Below, in pieces: positions 27,346 to 33,331 of a stretch of 34,737 bases of DNA. The first letter of the stretch is position 1; every line of letters starts with the position of its first letter. The notes beneath the pieces are model-generated. The model saw nothing but the letters and a program-made list of their open reading frames with translations. It was not told the origin of the DNA and searched no databases. The position numbers were made by a program, and so were the translations under genes. The stretch is from Anaerolineae bacterium (GTDB lineage Bacteria > Chloroflexota > Anaerolineae > Anaerolineales > Villigracilaceae): the NCBI GenBank assembly GCA_017303735.1, contig JAFLCF010000024.1, positions 1 through 34,737 on the forward strand, written 5' to 3'.

Positions 27346-28050
27346 CTAACTGAATCCAAGTCCGCGTTCCTTGAGCGAGACCCAGCGTTGCCCGCCGATC
27401 ACCAGGTGATCGAGCACGTCAACGTCGAGCAACTTCCCAGCCTGTACCATTGCACGTGTTACGGCAACATCATCCGGCGAGGGAGTGGGATCGCCGGAGG
27501 GATGATTGTGAACTACGATGATCGCGCAGGCGTTGCGGGTGACAGCGGGTTGGAAGACTTCGGCGATGCGCACCTGTGAGGAGTTGACCGAGCCCTGATA
27601 GACCTCGACGATCTCAAGCACACGGTTGCGGCGATCCAGCAAAAGCACACGCAGATGTTCCTTTTCCAGCAATGCCATCTCGGATTGCACCAGCGCGGCG
27701 GCATCGGCGGGCGAGTTGATCGCGATGCGTTCATCCGCAGGGAGGCTAAGACGCAGTCCCAGATTGAGCGCGGCTTTGATGCGCACAGCGGTTGCCTGGT
27801 TGATGCCCTTGACCTTGGCCAGTTCCTGCGGATGGGCTTGATAGATGCGGCGGATGTCGTCCCCGAAATGTGCCAGCAGGTCCTGTGCGATCTCGATCTG
27901 TTTCTGTCCGCCGATCAGGGCGGCCAGTAATTCGGTCTGGTTGCAGGCAGTGACATCCTGGGTCACACGATAGGCGGGCTGTTCGCGCAAGGGCATGGTC
28001 TTGAGGCGCGGCTGGGTATAGGGGGATTGGACTTGCAGTAGTGTGTTCAT
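27346..28050 (-). CDS. radC: RadC-family JAB/MPN domain protein
   Basis: The 234-residue protein has a helix-hairpin-helix region (about 55-100, VKGINQATAVRIKAAL) and a complete JAMM metal site: His181-x-His183, Ser191 and Asp194 (HNHPSGDPTPSPDD). RadC proteins are frequent on integrative and conjugative elements, phages and plasmids. Despite the name, a role in DNA repair is not established. AGGAG 7 bases before the ATG at 28050 selects a start 11 codons inside the longest frame. It is the first gene after a 32-base perfect palindrome and leads the RadC/143-residue/YubB/254-residue cluster. Confidence 0.92.
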   Translation of the reverse strand: MNTLLQVQSPYTQPRLKTMPLREQPAYRVTQDVTACNQTELLAALIGGQKQIEIAQDLLAHFGDDIRRIYQAHPQELAKVKGINQATAVRIKAALNLGLRLSLPADERIAINSPADAAALVQSEMALLEKEHLRVLLLDRRNRVLEIVEVYQGSVNSSQVRIAEVFQPAVTRNACAIIVVHNHPSGDPTPSPDDVAVTRAMVQAGKLLDVDVLDHLVIGGQRWVSLKERGLGFS

Positions 28051-28070
28051 GAAAGGCTCCTTGGGAAATG

Positions 28071-28102
28071 AAAGACGGCGCACCGATCGGTGCGCCGTCT
28101 TT
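28071..28102 (-). terminator. Intergenic hairpin B: 32-base perfect palindrome
   Basis: AAAGACGGCGCACCGA (28071-28086) is followed directly by its exact reverse complement (28087-28102). In RNA it would form about a 14-bp stem closed by a 4-base loop. It begins 13 bases after the clamp gene and ends 20 bases before radC. The terminal TTT gives a short U-tract. Two-fold symmetry would also suit a DNA-binding dimer. Confidence 0.75.
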
Positions 28103-28115
28103 GTGTTTATGTCGG

Positions 28116-29282
28116 TTACGCTATTGCCATCTCTAGCAGGCTGATCGCGATAGCTTCATCTTCAGGGAAGGGATCCTTGAAACCGTCTGAGATCATCGGC
28201 ATGATCACGGATGAGAAGTTGCCCGCTTCGATCATGAGCGGTTTGGTGTTGCTCGTAATCCGCAGGGTCAGTTCCCCTTTGATCGCTTCCGCGGCGCGTT
28301 TGAGGTAGAGCGCAGACAACCAGGCTTGGGCATTCTCCCCGCTGGCAGTGGCATCCAGGATGTTGCGAGCTTGACCGGTCTCGGTTTCCGCCGAGGCGAC
28401 CTTTATCTCTCCGTTGGATACCTTGAGGAAAGTGCTTTGCGTGCCCATCGCATTCACCATGCGGATCGATTGCAGCAGGTTCGCTTGCTGGACCTGCAGC
28501 GTGGCAACCGCGTTCGTGCGCGCATCACCGATCAAGGTCTGGATCTGTGCGGCAGGAAAATTGCCATCGACGGTGACCGTGGCAAGCATCAGGCTCTTGG
28601 ACGACTCTGCATTGCTGATCTGGAACAGGGCGCGATTGCTGCCGGAGGTTCCCATGCGCACGGTGTCACGCTCCTCGATCAGGGATGACAACAGACGCAC
28701 ACAGCTGATGGGCAGGGATACGGCAATCGAGTCGCGCAGTCCTTCCAGGACTTCAAGAACCTGACCAGCGGTGTACCCATCAGCAGCCAGTGTCATGGCT
28801 TGGGTCTTGTCCAGCATGAGATGCACAACCTGCAGGATCGCGCGCGACTCATCGGTCGAGGCAAAGGGCAGGACACGCAACAGGCTGCGGAAGGTGCTGC
28901 CTGTACAGGTCGCCAGCGGATGCAGGTCGTTCTCATCCAGCATGGGCAGGGCTTCGTCCACGATGCGCAGTGAGGTGCGGGTGGAAGCGCCTTGAATGAC
29001 GAGCGCGGTGCCATCGACTTGCAGGCAGATCGATCCAGTGAGAGTCTCGACCACGGCTTTGAGCGTCGCGGCATCCACACAAACGGCGAGGTCTTCGTTG
29101 CAGTCCACATTCACGGTAGCACGCGCGGCGGTCTCGCCGTTGAAGCAGGACAGGTGCAGAATGCCATCCGTATTGACGTTCAGTTGCACGAGAGCGAAGG
29201 CGGCTTGCAGGCTGTTTTTGGCGCTGGCACGGGTCACGGCATTCAATGCCGATTGAAGCAGATCTTGTTGAAGGGTGATCAT
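28116..29282 (-). CDS. dnaN: DNA polymerase III beta subunit (sliding clamp) homologue
   Basis: The 388-residue protein shows the three-domain clamp layout: MITLQQDLLQSALNAVTRAS at the start, ALPMLDENDL near 120, and NFPAAQIQTLI in the expected central position, then the VIMPMI element. Canonical clamps end at MPMRL or similar; here MPM is at 361-363 and another 25 residues follow, ending LLEMAIA. That tail is unusual (family length about 365-380). The ATG overlaps the stop of a 56-codon gene (ATGA), and AAGGAG lies 10 bases upstream. Encoded with SSB and primase, it probably supports element replication or repair of single-stranded transfer DNA. Clamp genes on mobile elements are uncommon. 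Confidence 0.88.
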   Translation of the reverse strand: MITLQQDLLQSALNAVTRASAKNSLQAAFALVQLNVNTDGILHLSCFNGETAARATVNVDCNEDLAVCVDAATLKAVVETLTGSICLQVDGTALVIQGASTRTSLRIVDEALPMLDENDLHPLATCTGSTFRSLLRVLPFASTDESRAILQVVHLMLDKTQAMTLAADGYTAGQVLEVLEGLRDSIAVSLPISCVRLLSSLIEERDTVRMGTSGSNRALFQISNAESSKSLMLATVTVDGNFPAAQIQTLIGDARTNAVATLQVQQANLLQSIRMVNAMGTQSTFLKVSNGEIKVASAETETGQARNILDATASGENAQAWLSALYLKRAAEAIKGELTLRITSNTKPLMIEAGNFSSVIMPMISDGFKDPFPEDEAIAISLLEMAIA

Positions 29283-29449
29283 GAGTTGGGGTCTCCTTGT
29301 TGTTGAATGAGATAGTCTTGCAGGATCAGGATGTCGAGGTAAATGTGGTTGTCGCGCTCTTCCACTGGTGTGCCTTCAAAGTGTTTCTGTTCATCCTCGG
29401 CGACATAATCCAAGAGACGGGCAAGCGAACGCAGTTGTTCGGCGTTCAT
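29279..29449 (-). CDS. 56-residue micro-protein between ssb and the clamp gene
   Basis: This short gene encodes MNAEQLRSLARLLDYVAEDE and ends ILQDYLIQQQGDPNS. Its ATG overlaps the ssb stop and its TGA overlaps the clamp ATG, both as ATGA. GGAGG sits 7 bases upstream inside ssb. This double overlap strongly supports a real, translationally coupled gene. The product is acidic and helical, with no known domain. It could be an adaptor between SSB and clamp. Confidence 0.78.
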   Translation of the reverse strand: MNAEQLRSLARLLDYVAEDEQKHFEGTPVEERDNHIYLDILILQDYLIQQQGDPNS

Positions 29450-29853
29450 GCCTGAACCTCCTCCTCTGCCTGGGCAATCGGGATTTCGTTCTCTTCGGTG
29501 CGGCTGTCCAGAAAATGGATCTCCTGGATCTTGAGTTCATAATCCGCCGCAGCCGTGCCGTCCTGACGGGTCCAGATGCGTGGACGCCCGCTGGATTTAT
29601 CCGGGGTAAGCCTGCCTTCGATCAGGACCTTGCTGCCTTTCTTGAGATACAGGTTGCAGATCTCCGCCAGTTTGCCCCAGGCGGTGCAGCGAAACCAGGT
29701 CGTGACCTTGATGATCTCGCCCTTCTCGTTGGGATATTGGTCATTGGTGGCGACGTTGAAGATCGTGACCGGCGTACCGGAGGGCGTGAAGCGCATCTCG
29801 GGCTCGCCGCCGAGATGACCAATGAAGATGGTTTTGTTGTATTGTTTGGACAT
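29446..29853 (-). CDS. ssb: Single-stranded DNA-binding protein
   Basis: The 135-residue protein is a bacterial SSB: MSKQYNKTIFIGHLGGEPEM, then TPVTIFNVATND, WFRCTAWGKLAEIC and KVLIEGRL, covering the OB-fold (about 1-108). The C-terminal tail is very short and ends IAQAEEEVQA. It lacks a terminal DDIPF-type tip; an ENEIPI sequence 9 residues from the end is the nearest match. AGGAG 7 bases before the ATG at 29853 sets the start; the longer frame adds an unrelated leader. SSBs are typical leading-region genes of conjugative elements. It is directly coupled to the micro-protein and clamp genes. Confidence 0.93.
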   Translation of the reverse strand: MSKQYNKTIFIGHLGGEPEMRFTPSGTPVTIFNVATNDQYPNEKGEIIKVTTWFRCTAWGKLAEICNLYLKKGSKVLIEGRLTPDKSSGRPRIWTRQDGTAAADYELKIQEIHFLDSRTEENEIPIAQAEEEVQA

Positions 29854-29879
29854 GGGAGTCTCCTTGTTTGGATTTGGAA

Positions 29880-30020
29880 TTACTTGCACACGTCGCGCAG
29901 ACGCTGATCGATCTGGTATTGACCGGAACGGATGTAGTGGATCAGGCTGACGATGAACCATAGCGCCCAAAGAACCATCAGGGCGAAGAGCAACATGGTG
30001 ATGAACGTGAAGATGGACAT
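29880..30020 (-). CDS. 46-residue single-pass membrane protein
   Basis: The frame encodes MSIFTFITMLLFALMVLWAL followed by WFIVSLIHYIRSGQYQIDQR, ending DVCK. Residues 3-27 form one strong membrane helix with a basic, short cytoplasmic-type tail. AAGGAG 7 bases upstream supports translation. It is the first gene after hairpin A and lies 26 bases before ssb. The function is unknown. Confidence 0.72.
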   Translation of the reverse strand: MSIFTFITMLLFALMVLWALWFIVSLIHYIRSGQYQIDQRLRDVCK

Positions 30021-30046
30021 TAGATTTCTCCTTTGTTGGAAAAAGA

Positions 30047-30079
30047 AACCGGGGAGCGATCTTGGATCGCTCCCCGGTT
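30047..30079 (-). terminator. Intergenic hairpin A (15-bp perfect stem) with U-tract
   Basis: AACCGGGGAGCGATC (30047-30061) pairs perfectly with GATCGCTCCCCGGTT (30065-30079), loop 3 bases. On the - strand TCTTTTTCC follows, a classic intrinsic terminator after the primase gene (16-base gap). The next start codon is only 26 bases further on. Confidence 0.85.
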
Positions 30080-30095
30080 CAGGGAATGGGTGGAT

Positions 30096-31088
30096 TTACA
30101 GAATGGACGGCCACCATCCGCTCAGGATGGCTTCGTCCGGGTCGAGTGTGTCGGGAGGTCGCAGGGCTTGCACACCCGCCCCGCCTTTTTGAATGGCATT
30201 CGTGAGATGTCCCGCCCATTCATCCCCGGCGTTGTCCGGGTCACTGAGCAGGACATACTCGTACTGGTTGTGTTCGCGGAACCACGCAAGCATTTTTGCC
30301 GAGGGGCTGGCGCCGTTGGTGTAGACCGCGACCGCCTCGCCGTCCCGACCCAGCTGATGGATCTTCTGGGCGGTGATCAGCATGTCGAACAGTCCTTCCA
30401 GCACGATGATCGTGCGCGTGCTTGGCGTAATGCGCCAGCTGCCGAGCGGCTGCAGGCGGTTGCCCCAGGACTTGTGGTTCTTGGGCGGAGTGAAGTTGCG
30501 CGTCCCCTTGGGCAGTTGCTCCTCGGGGATGTAGCGCACATTCATCACTGCAGGCTGGGTCGGCGGGTCGGCATACACCACCCCACCTGCCCACAACCAG
30601 GTGCCGTCCCGACGCACCATCATGGATTGTTTGGCAGCCTCCATGATCTCGCGATGCACACACGGGACGGGGATGCCGTAGCCGAGTCCATACACCAGGG
30701 CGGTGTATGGGGTGACACCGCGTTGTTTGAGATACGCCCATGCGGGCGAAGTCTGTACACAGGCGCGCGCTTCCGACACGGCTTGGTCGAGCAACTGCAC
30801 CTGGGTCGGCGGTCGTTTGGGGCGGGTCGGTTTGGAGTCCGACACGGGGGGGATATACCCCCGACCCAGTTTATCCTGCAGCGATTTGAGTGAGCCGCCG
30901 CTGGCGCCGCAGCGCAGGCACTTCCAGTAGCCGCTTTGCAGGTTGACTCCGAAGTTGGGTTGCCCTCCCTGCCCTTCCCGACTCGCGTCGTTATGGAAGG
31001 GACACCAGAAGATGGCCCAACCCCGATGATCCTCCACGCGAACCGCCGTTCCGAGGATCTCTTCGGCGGTGGATAAGATGTTTTGCAT
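30096..31088 (-). CDS. DnaG-like primase with CHC2 zinc finger and TOPRIM domain
   Basis: The 330-residue protein starts with a zinc site Cys29-x2-His32 (CPFH) and Cys57-x2-Cys60 (CLRC), the CHC2 pattern of DnaG-type primases. A proline-rich linker (about 80-100) leads to the catalytic part. The TOPRIM acidic residues are Glu231 (VLEGLFDML) and Asp283/Asp285 (LSDPDNAGDE). It is much shorter than host DnaG (about 600) and lacks a DnaB-interaction domain, as seen in phage and plasmid primases. It would prime lagging-strand or complementary-strand synthesis of the element. GGAGG lies 13 bases before the ATG, a long spacing. It follows a 35-codon gene by 30 bases and is closed by hairpin A. Confidence 0.9.
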   Translation of the reverse strand: MQNILSTAEEILGTAVRVEDHRGWAIFWCPFHNDASREGQGGQPNFGVNLQSGYWKCLRCGASGGSLKSLQDKLGRGYIPPVSDSKPTRPKRPPTQVQLLDQAVSEARACVQTSPAWAYLKQRGVTPYTALVYGLGYGIPVPCVHREIMEAAKQSMMVRRDGTWLWAGGVVYADPPTQPAVMNVRYIPEEQLPKGTRNFTPPKNHKSWGNRLQPLGSWRITPSTRTIIVLEGLFDMLITAQKIHQLGRDGEAVAVYTNGASPSAKMLAWFREHNQYEYVLLSDPDNAGDEWAGHLTNAIQKGGAGVQALRPPDTLDPDEAILSGWWPSIL

Positions 31089-31118
31089 GCGGTTTTCTGC
31101 GACCTCCTTTTCGTTTGA

Positions 31119-31226
31119 TCAATGGCCCATACAATGGGCGATGGCTGCCATGACGACCGCCAACCAGTGATGGGGCTGGGATGCGGCAATGGCGACCAGG
31201 ATGAGAAGAGTAGCGAGAGTTCTCAT
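31119..31226 (-). CDS. 35-residue membrane micro-protein
   Basis: The frame encodes MRTLATLLILVAIAASQPHH then WLAVVMAAIAHCMGH. It has two short hydrophobic stretches separated by QPHHW, a possible helical hairpin or a signal-like peptide. AAGGAG 7 bases upstream is excellent. It lies 30 bases before the primase gene. The function is unknown. Confidence 0.6.
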   Translation of the reverse strand: MRTLATLLILVAIAASQPHHWLAVVMAAIAHCMGH

Positions 31227-31360
31227 GGTCCGTCTCCTTCTTGGAATGGATTAAATAGTCCCAGGGAGAGGGCATGATCACGCATCCGCGCAGTCCAAAG
31301 TGCCAGCTCATTCCACCTCCACGCGCGCCCAACAGGGGGCGCTGGTCTCCAGCACGGCAT
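31223..31360 (-). CDS. Possible 45-residue overlapping gene
   Basis: A short frame ends in WNELALWTARMRDHALSLGL then FNPFQEGDGP, and its TGA overlaps the ATG of the 35-codon gene (ATGA). The segment downstream of codon 15 looks protein-like. However, the start is uncertain: the ATG at 31360 overlaps the 76-codon gene by 53 bases. It may instead be chance sequence. Confidence 0.3.
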   Translation of the reverse strand: MPCWRPAPPVGRAWRWNELALWTARMRDHALSLGLFNPFQEGDGP

Positions 31361-31538
31361 GCTCGTCCAGCAGTGTAATGTCGGCTTGATAGAGGTGGTG
31401 CTCTCCCTGTCGCTGGGCGATGTCGGCGACCTTGACGGGCTTGCCGTCTGCGAAGATGATGCGTTCGCAGGCTTTGAGGGATTTCTTCGCGGAAATCTTG
31501 ACGGTTTTTACAGTTGTGATATGATCGGGCTTGTACAT
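31308..31538 (-). CDS. Unknown 76-residue protein at the head of the - strand block
   Basis: The product starts MYKPDHITTVKTVKISAKKS, has ACERIIFADGKPVKVADIAQ in the middle and ends CWARVEVE. It looks like a small beta-rich domain; the family is not recognised. The ATG at 31538 has no clear Shine-Dalgarno. Upstream codons in the same frame run through two hairpins, so a longer start is unlikely. The beginning of the gene is overlapped by a predicted antisense RNA on the + strand, so its translation may be controlled by pairing. Confidence 0.55.
   Translation of the reverse strand: MYKPDHITTVKTVKISAKKSLKACERIIFADGKPVKVADIAQRQGEHHLYQADITLLDEHAVLETSAPCWARVEVE
31498..31525 (+). promoter_or_regulatory. 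Near-consensus sigma-70 promoter
   Basis: TTGACG (31498-31503) and TATGAT (31520-31525) match the -35 and -10 consensus in 5 of 6 positions each, spaced 16 bases. Transcription would begin near 31532. It faces away from the - strand operon and drives no sizeable open frame before a terminator at 31550-31587. Confidence 0.6.
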
Positions 31539-31587
31539 GATGTTGTACCGAAACCGTCCAGTTACCGCTGGGCGGTTTCTCTTTTTA
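31532..31587 (+). ncRNA. Predicted ~55-nt antisense RNA
   Basis: A near-consensus promoter and a terminator define a transcript of about 55 nt with two hairpins: GTACA/TGTAC at the 5' end and the terminator stem at the 3' end. It contains the reverse complement of the start codon and leader of the 76-codon gene on the - strand. The layout is like antisense RNAs that control plasmid replication or translation. There is no experimental evidence. Confidence 0.5.
31550..31587 (+). terminator. Rho-independent terminator of the antisense RNA
   Basis: GAAACCGTCC (31550-31559) pairs with GGGCGGTTTC (31570-31579) with one G-T wobble, loop 10 bases, followed by TCTTTTTAT. The U-tract is on the + strand only. 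Confidence 0.75.
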
Positions 31588-31633
31588 TCTGCCGGGCCTC
31601 GCACCCCGGTGAGTCCTCGCTGTCGGAAAACAA

Positions 31634-31676
31634 AAACGGGCGCCTGGCATGGAAAGTCCATGTCGGGCGCCCGTTT
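31634..31676 (-). terminator. 20-bp hairpin in the divergence zone
   Basis: Bases 31634-31653 pair with 31657-31676 around an AAG loop, with two G-T wobbles and no other mismatch. On the - strand the stem ends in CGTTTTTGTTTTC, a good terminator tail. No - strand gene lies upstream of it, so it either ends an unseen - strand RNA, insulates the replication operon, or acts as a structured DNA site. Confidence 0.55.
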
Positions 31677-31689
31677 GGCGTACGTGGGA

Positions 31690-32281
31690 TTTGCAGTTAT
31701 TGAATTGGTTTTATGTTGCCTCCTAGGTTGGGTTGGAGACCGATACACTCATGTGTGTGTCGGTTTGGAAGTGGGGCTTGTTCGGGAAACGCCTCTCTGC
31801 GTTTGGGGTAGAAAGGTTGTTCCCATTTCCTGTTATTACTTTGGTTTTCCGAACATGCCTTGATTTTGGGATGGGTTTGATTGGGGATGGGTCTGTTTTT
31901 ATATTGATTGGGCTCCTTGATTGAATATGGATGGGGTTTGGGATACAACAGCAGAAGCCCGGCGGTTTGCCAGGCTTCTTGAAAAGAGGGATGGATTGTG
32001 GAAAGTAGGAACAGTGGGGATTATATGGAATTGTGTGGAACTGTCAAAGCACGTAGGCGGAAGATGTTTTCTTATACACCCTTACACAACCTGTAAAAAC
32101 GCCCCTATTCCCTACGGGCGAACTCGCATGTACCAACTGGTAACTTCCTAAATGTCCTGCCCTCAGGAGCATCAGTGAATGCAATTTTGGGAAGCATGCT
32201 GAGGCAATCGGTGACGACACATTCTACATACCCCCCATCCACCTTTCGTATCATCGCGCAAAAAACGAAAAAGGATACGAA
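31690..32281. other. Gene-free, G/T-skewed intergenic region (candidate origin)
   Basis: About 590 bases without a credible gene separate the - strand replication genes from the + strand operon. Roughly 31690-32040 is strongly G/T-rich on the + strand. It contains a hairpin CCGATACAC/GTGTGTCGG (31740-31763, one wobble), closely spaced G-runs (31868-31891), an imperfect hairpin AGAAGCCCGGC/GCCAGGCTTCT (31953-31979) and TTATACACC (32072-32080), one base from the DnaA box TTATNCACA. Short frames here look like chance. An origin of replication or transfer is possible but unproven; no relaxase or Rep gene is in view. Confidence 0.45.
31868..31998 (+). repeat. Iteron-like GGATGGG repeats, first two forming a potential G-quadruplex
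   Basis: Four related copies occur: GGGATGGGTTTG (31868), GGGATGGGTCTG (31884), TGGATGGGGTTTG (31928) and GGGATGGATTG (31988). Spacing is irregular (16, 44 and 60 bases). The first two give four G-runs of at least three with loops of 2, 7 and 2 bases, satisfying the usual G-quadruplex pattern. They may simply reflect the local G/T bias. Confidence 0.4.
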
Positions 32282-33226
32282 ATGGACACCAAACAAAAAT
32301 GGAAAAGACTCACCATAAAGATCGCACTTGCGGTTTTAGGGCTGGTTGTATTGTTCGCCGGACTTAACTTCCAGCAGTTGTATTCCGTCTGGACGGTTTC
32401 GAATGAGACCCGGCAACTTGAGAAACGCGCAGCCTATGCGCCGCAGGTTGTGGAAAATCCCGAAGCAATAGCGGAGAACTTCGAGGAAGGATTATCGACT
32501 GAGTTCTGGGACTTCACGATCATCAACGGCGCCGGACAGGCATCGAACGAAACCGCCTGGCACGCAGTAGAAATGGAGATCGATCATCAACTCACCCTTC
32601 GACACACCCAGGATCCGGAGTTCGAGACGGAAAGCGCGGAATGGCAGGAACCTTCCAGTGAACAATACAACAATGTCACGTTGATCGGTGGCAGCGGGTT
32701 CCAGCCCACTGCTTCGAGCGACGTGGTTGTGGAATTCAAGAGCCAGGTGGATGGGAATTTTTATGGAACGGCGGGAGTTGTCCTGCAGCCACAAGGGACG
32801 CTTCAGGCAGATGGTCTCTTTGCCAAGCCCTTCGATATGTTCGGACTTTCCCTGATCGGCAGGGAGTCCTCCTTCAATGGCAATAATGGATCGGTTTGTT
32901 ATCTGGCGCTCAATTGGGCGCCTGTTCAGGTCGAAGCCATGAACGTGGACCTGGAACTCTGGCATACCTACCAAATTCGTCTGCATCGGATCAGTAGGAC
33001 CCAATGGCTGGGAAGCATGTCGGTGGACGGGTCGGAAGTGTGTCGGATGACGATGCCGGCGTTTGGTCTAGTGGAGATCCAAGTCTGGAGCGATAACTAC
33101 CTGGTAAGCACCCAGCCGCAACGGTGGTGGCAGATCGCACCAGTTCTTACCTTGGGTTTCCAGGATGGCGGAGAAAAGGAGTTTTATCTGGACGAACTCC
33201 GGATCTTTGAAGAAGTGCTTCGATAA
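32282..33226 (+). CDS. Membrane-anchored extracytoplasmic protein, possible lectin-like fold
   Basis: The 314-residue product has a basic start (MDTKQKWKRLTIK) and one membrane helix or uncleaved signal anchor at about 12-32. The rest is predicted outside the cell, Trp/Tyr-rich and beta-rich, with phrases such as WHAVEMEIDHQLTL, WHTYQIRLHR and KEFYLDELRIFEE. These resemble concanavalin-A-like laminarinase/LamG domains by style, not by a definite motif. An AAAGGA site about 7 bases upstream supports the ATG. It is the first gene of the divergent operon, followed by a strong terminator, so it may be transcribed alone. The role is unknown; it could be surface attachment for the neighbouring pilus-like system. 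Confidence 0.7.
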   Translation: MDTKQKWKRLTIKIALAVLGLVVLFAGLNFQQLYSVWTVSNETRQLEKRAAYAPQVVENPEAIAENFEEGLSTEFWDFTIINGAGQASNETAWHAVEMEIDHQLTLRHTQDPEFETESAEWQEPSSEQYNNVTLIGGSGFQPTASSDVVVEFKSQVDGNFYGTAGVVLQPQGTLQADGLFAKPFDMFGLSLIGRESSFNGNNGSVCYLALNWAPVQVEAMNVDLELWHTYQIRLHRISRTQWLGSMSVDGSEVCRMTMPAFGLVEIQVWSDNYLVSTQPQRWWQIAPVLTLGFQDGGEKEFYLDELRIFEEVLR

Positions 33227-33236
33227 ACAGACAATG

Positions 33237-33271
33237 ACAAATGCGCCCGGTATTGAACCGGGCGCATTTGT
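33237..33271 (+). terminator. 15-bp hairpin terminator
   Basis: ACAAATGCGCCCGGT (33237-33251) pairs perfectly with ACCGGGCGCATTTGT (33257-33271), loop ATTGA. It lies 10 bases after the membrane-anchored gene. The T-rich arm end gives a weak tail. Confidence 0.75.
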
Positions 33272-33331
33272 TGTGGACGCAAAGCGACACATGTGATCCA
33301 CCTCTTCCTCCTGAACAGTATAGTCGCGTCC

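Noticed and set aside
30033..30893. 286-codon + strand frame
   Set aside because: It lies opposite the primase gene, whose zinc and TOPRIM motifs are unmistakable, and runs through hairpin A.
30991..31332. 113-codon - strand frame starting MGARGGG
   Set aside because: It has a GGAGG-preceded internal ATG but runs without a stop through the 35-codon gene and into the primase gene in a different frame, and becomes Arg/Ser-rich nonsense there.
31697..31948. 83-codon - strand frame
   Set aside because: The Pro/Asn/Lys-rich product simply mirrors the G/T bias of the + strand and has no ribosome site.
31921..32151. 76-codon + strand frame
   Set aside because: It reads through an imperfect hairpin and repeat sequence, has no ribosome site and ends in an unconvincing tail.
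32105..32296. 63-codon - strand frame upstream of the membrane-anchored gene
   Set aside because: It overlaps the ribosome site and start of the + strand gene at 32282 and has no ribosome site. A decayed fragment cannot be excluded, but no family is visible.
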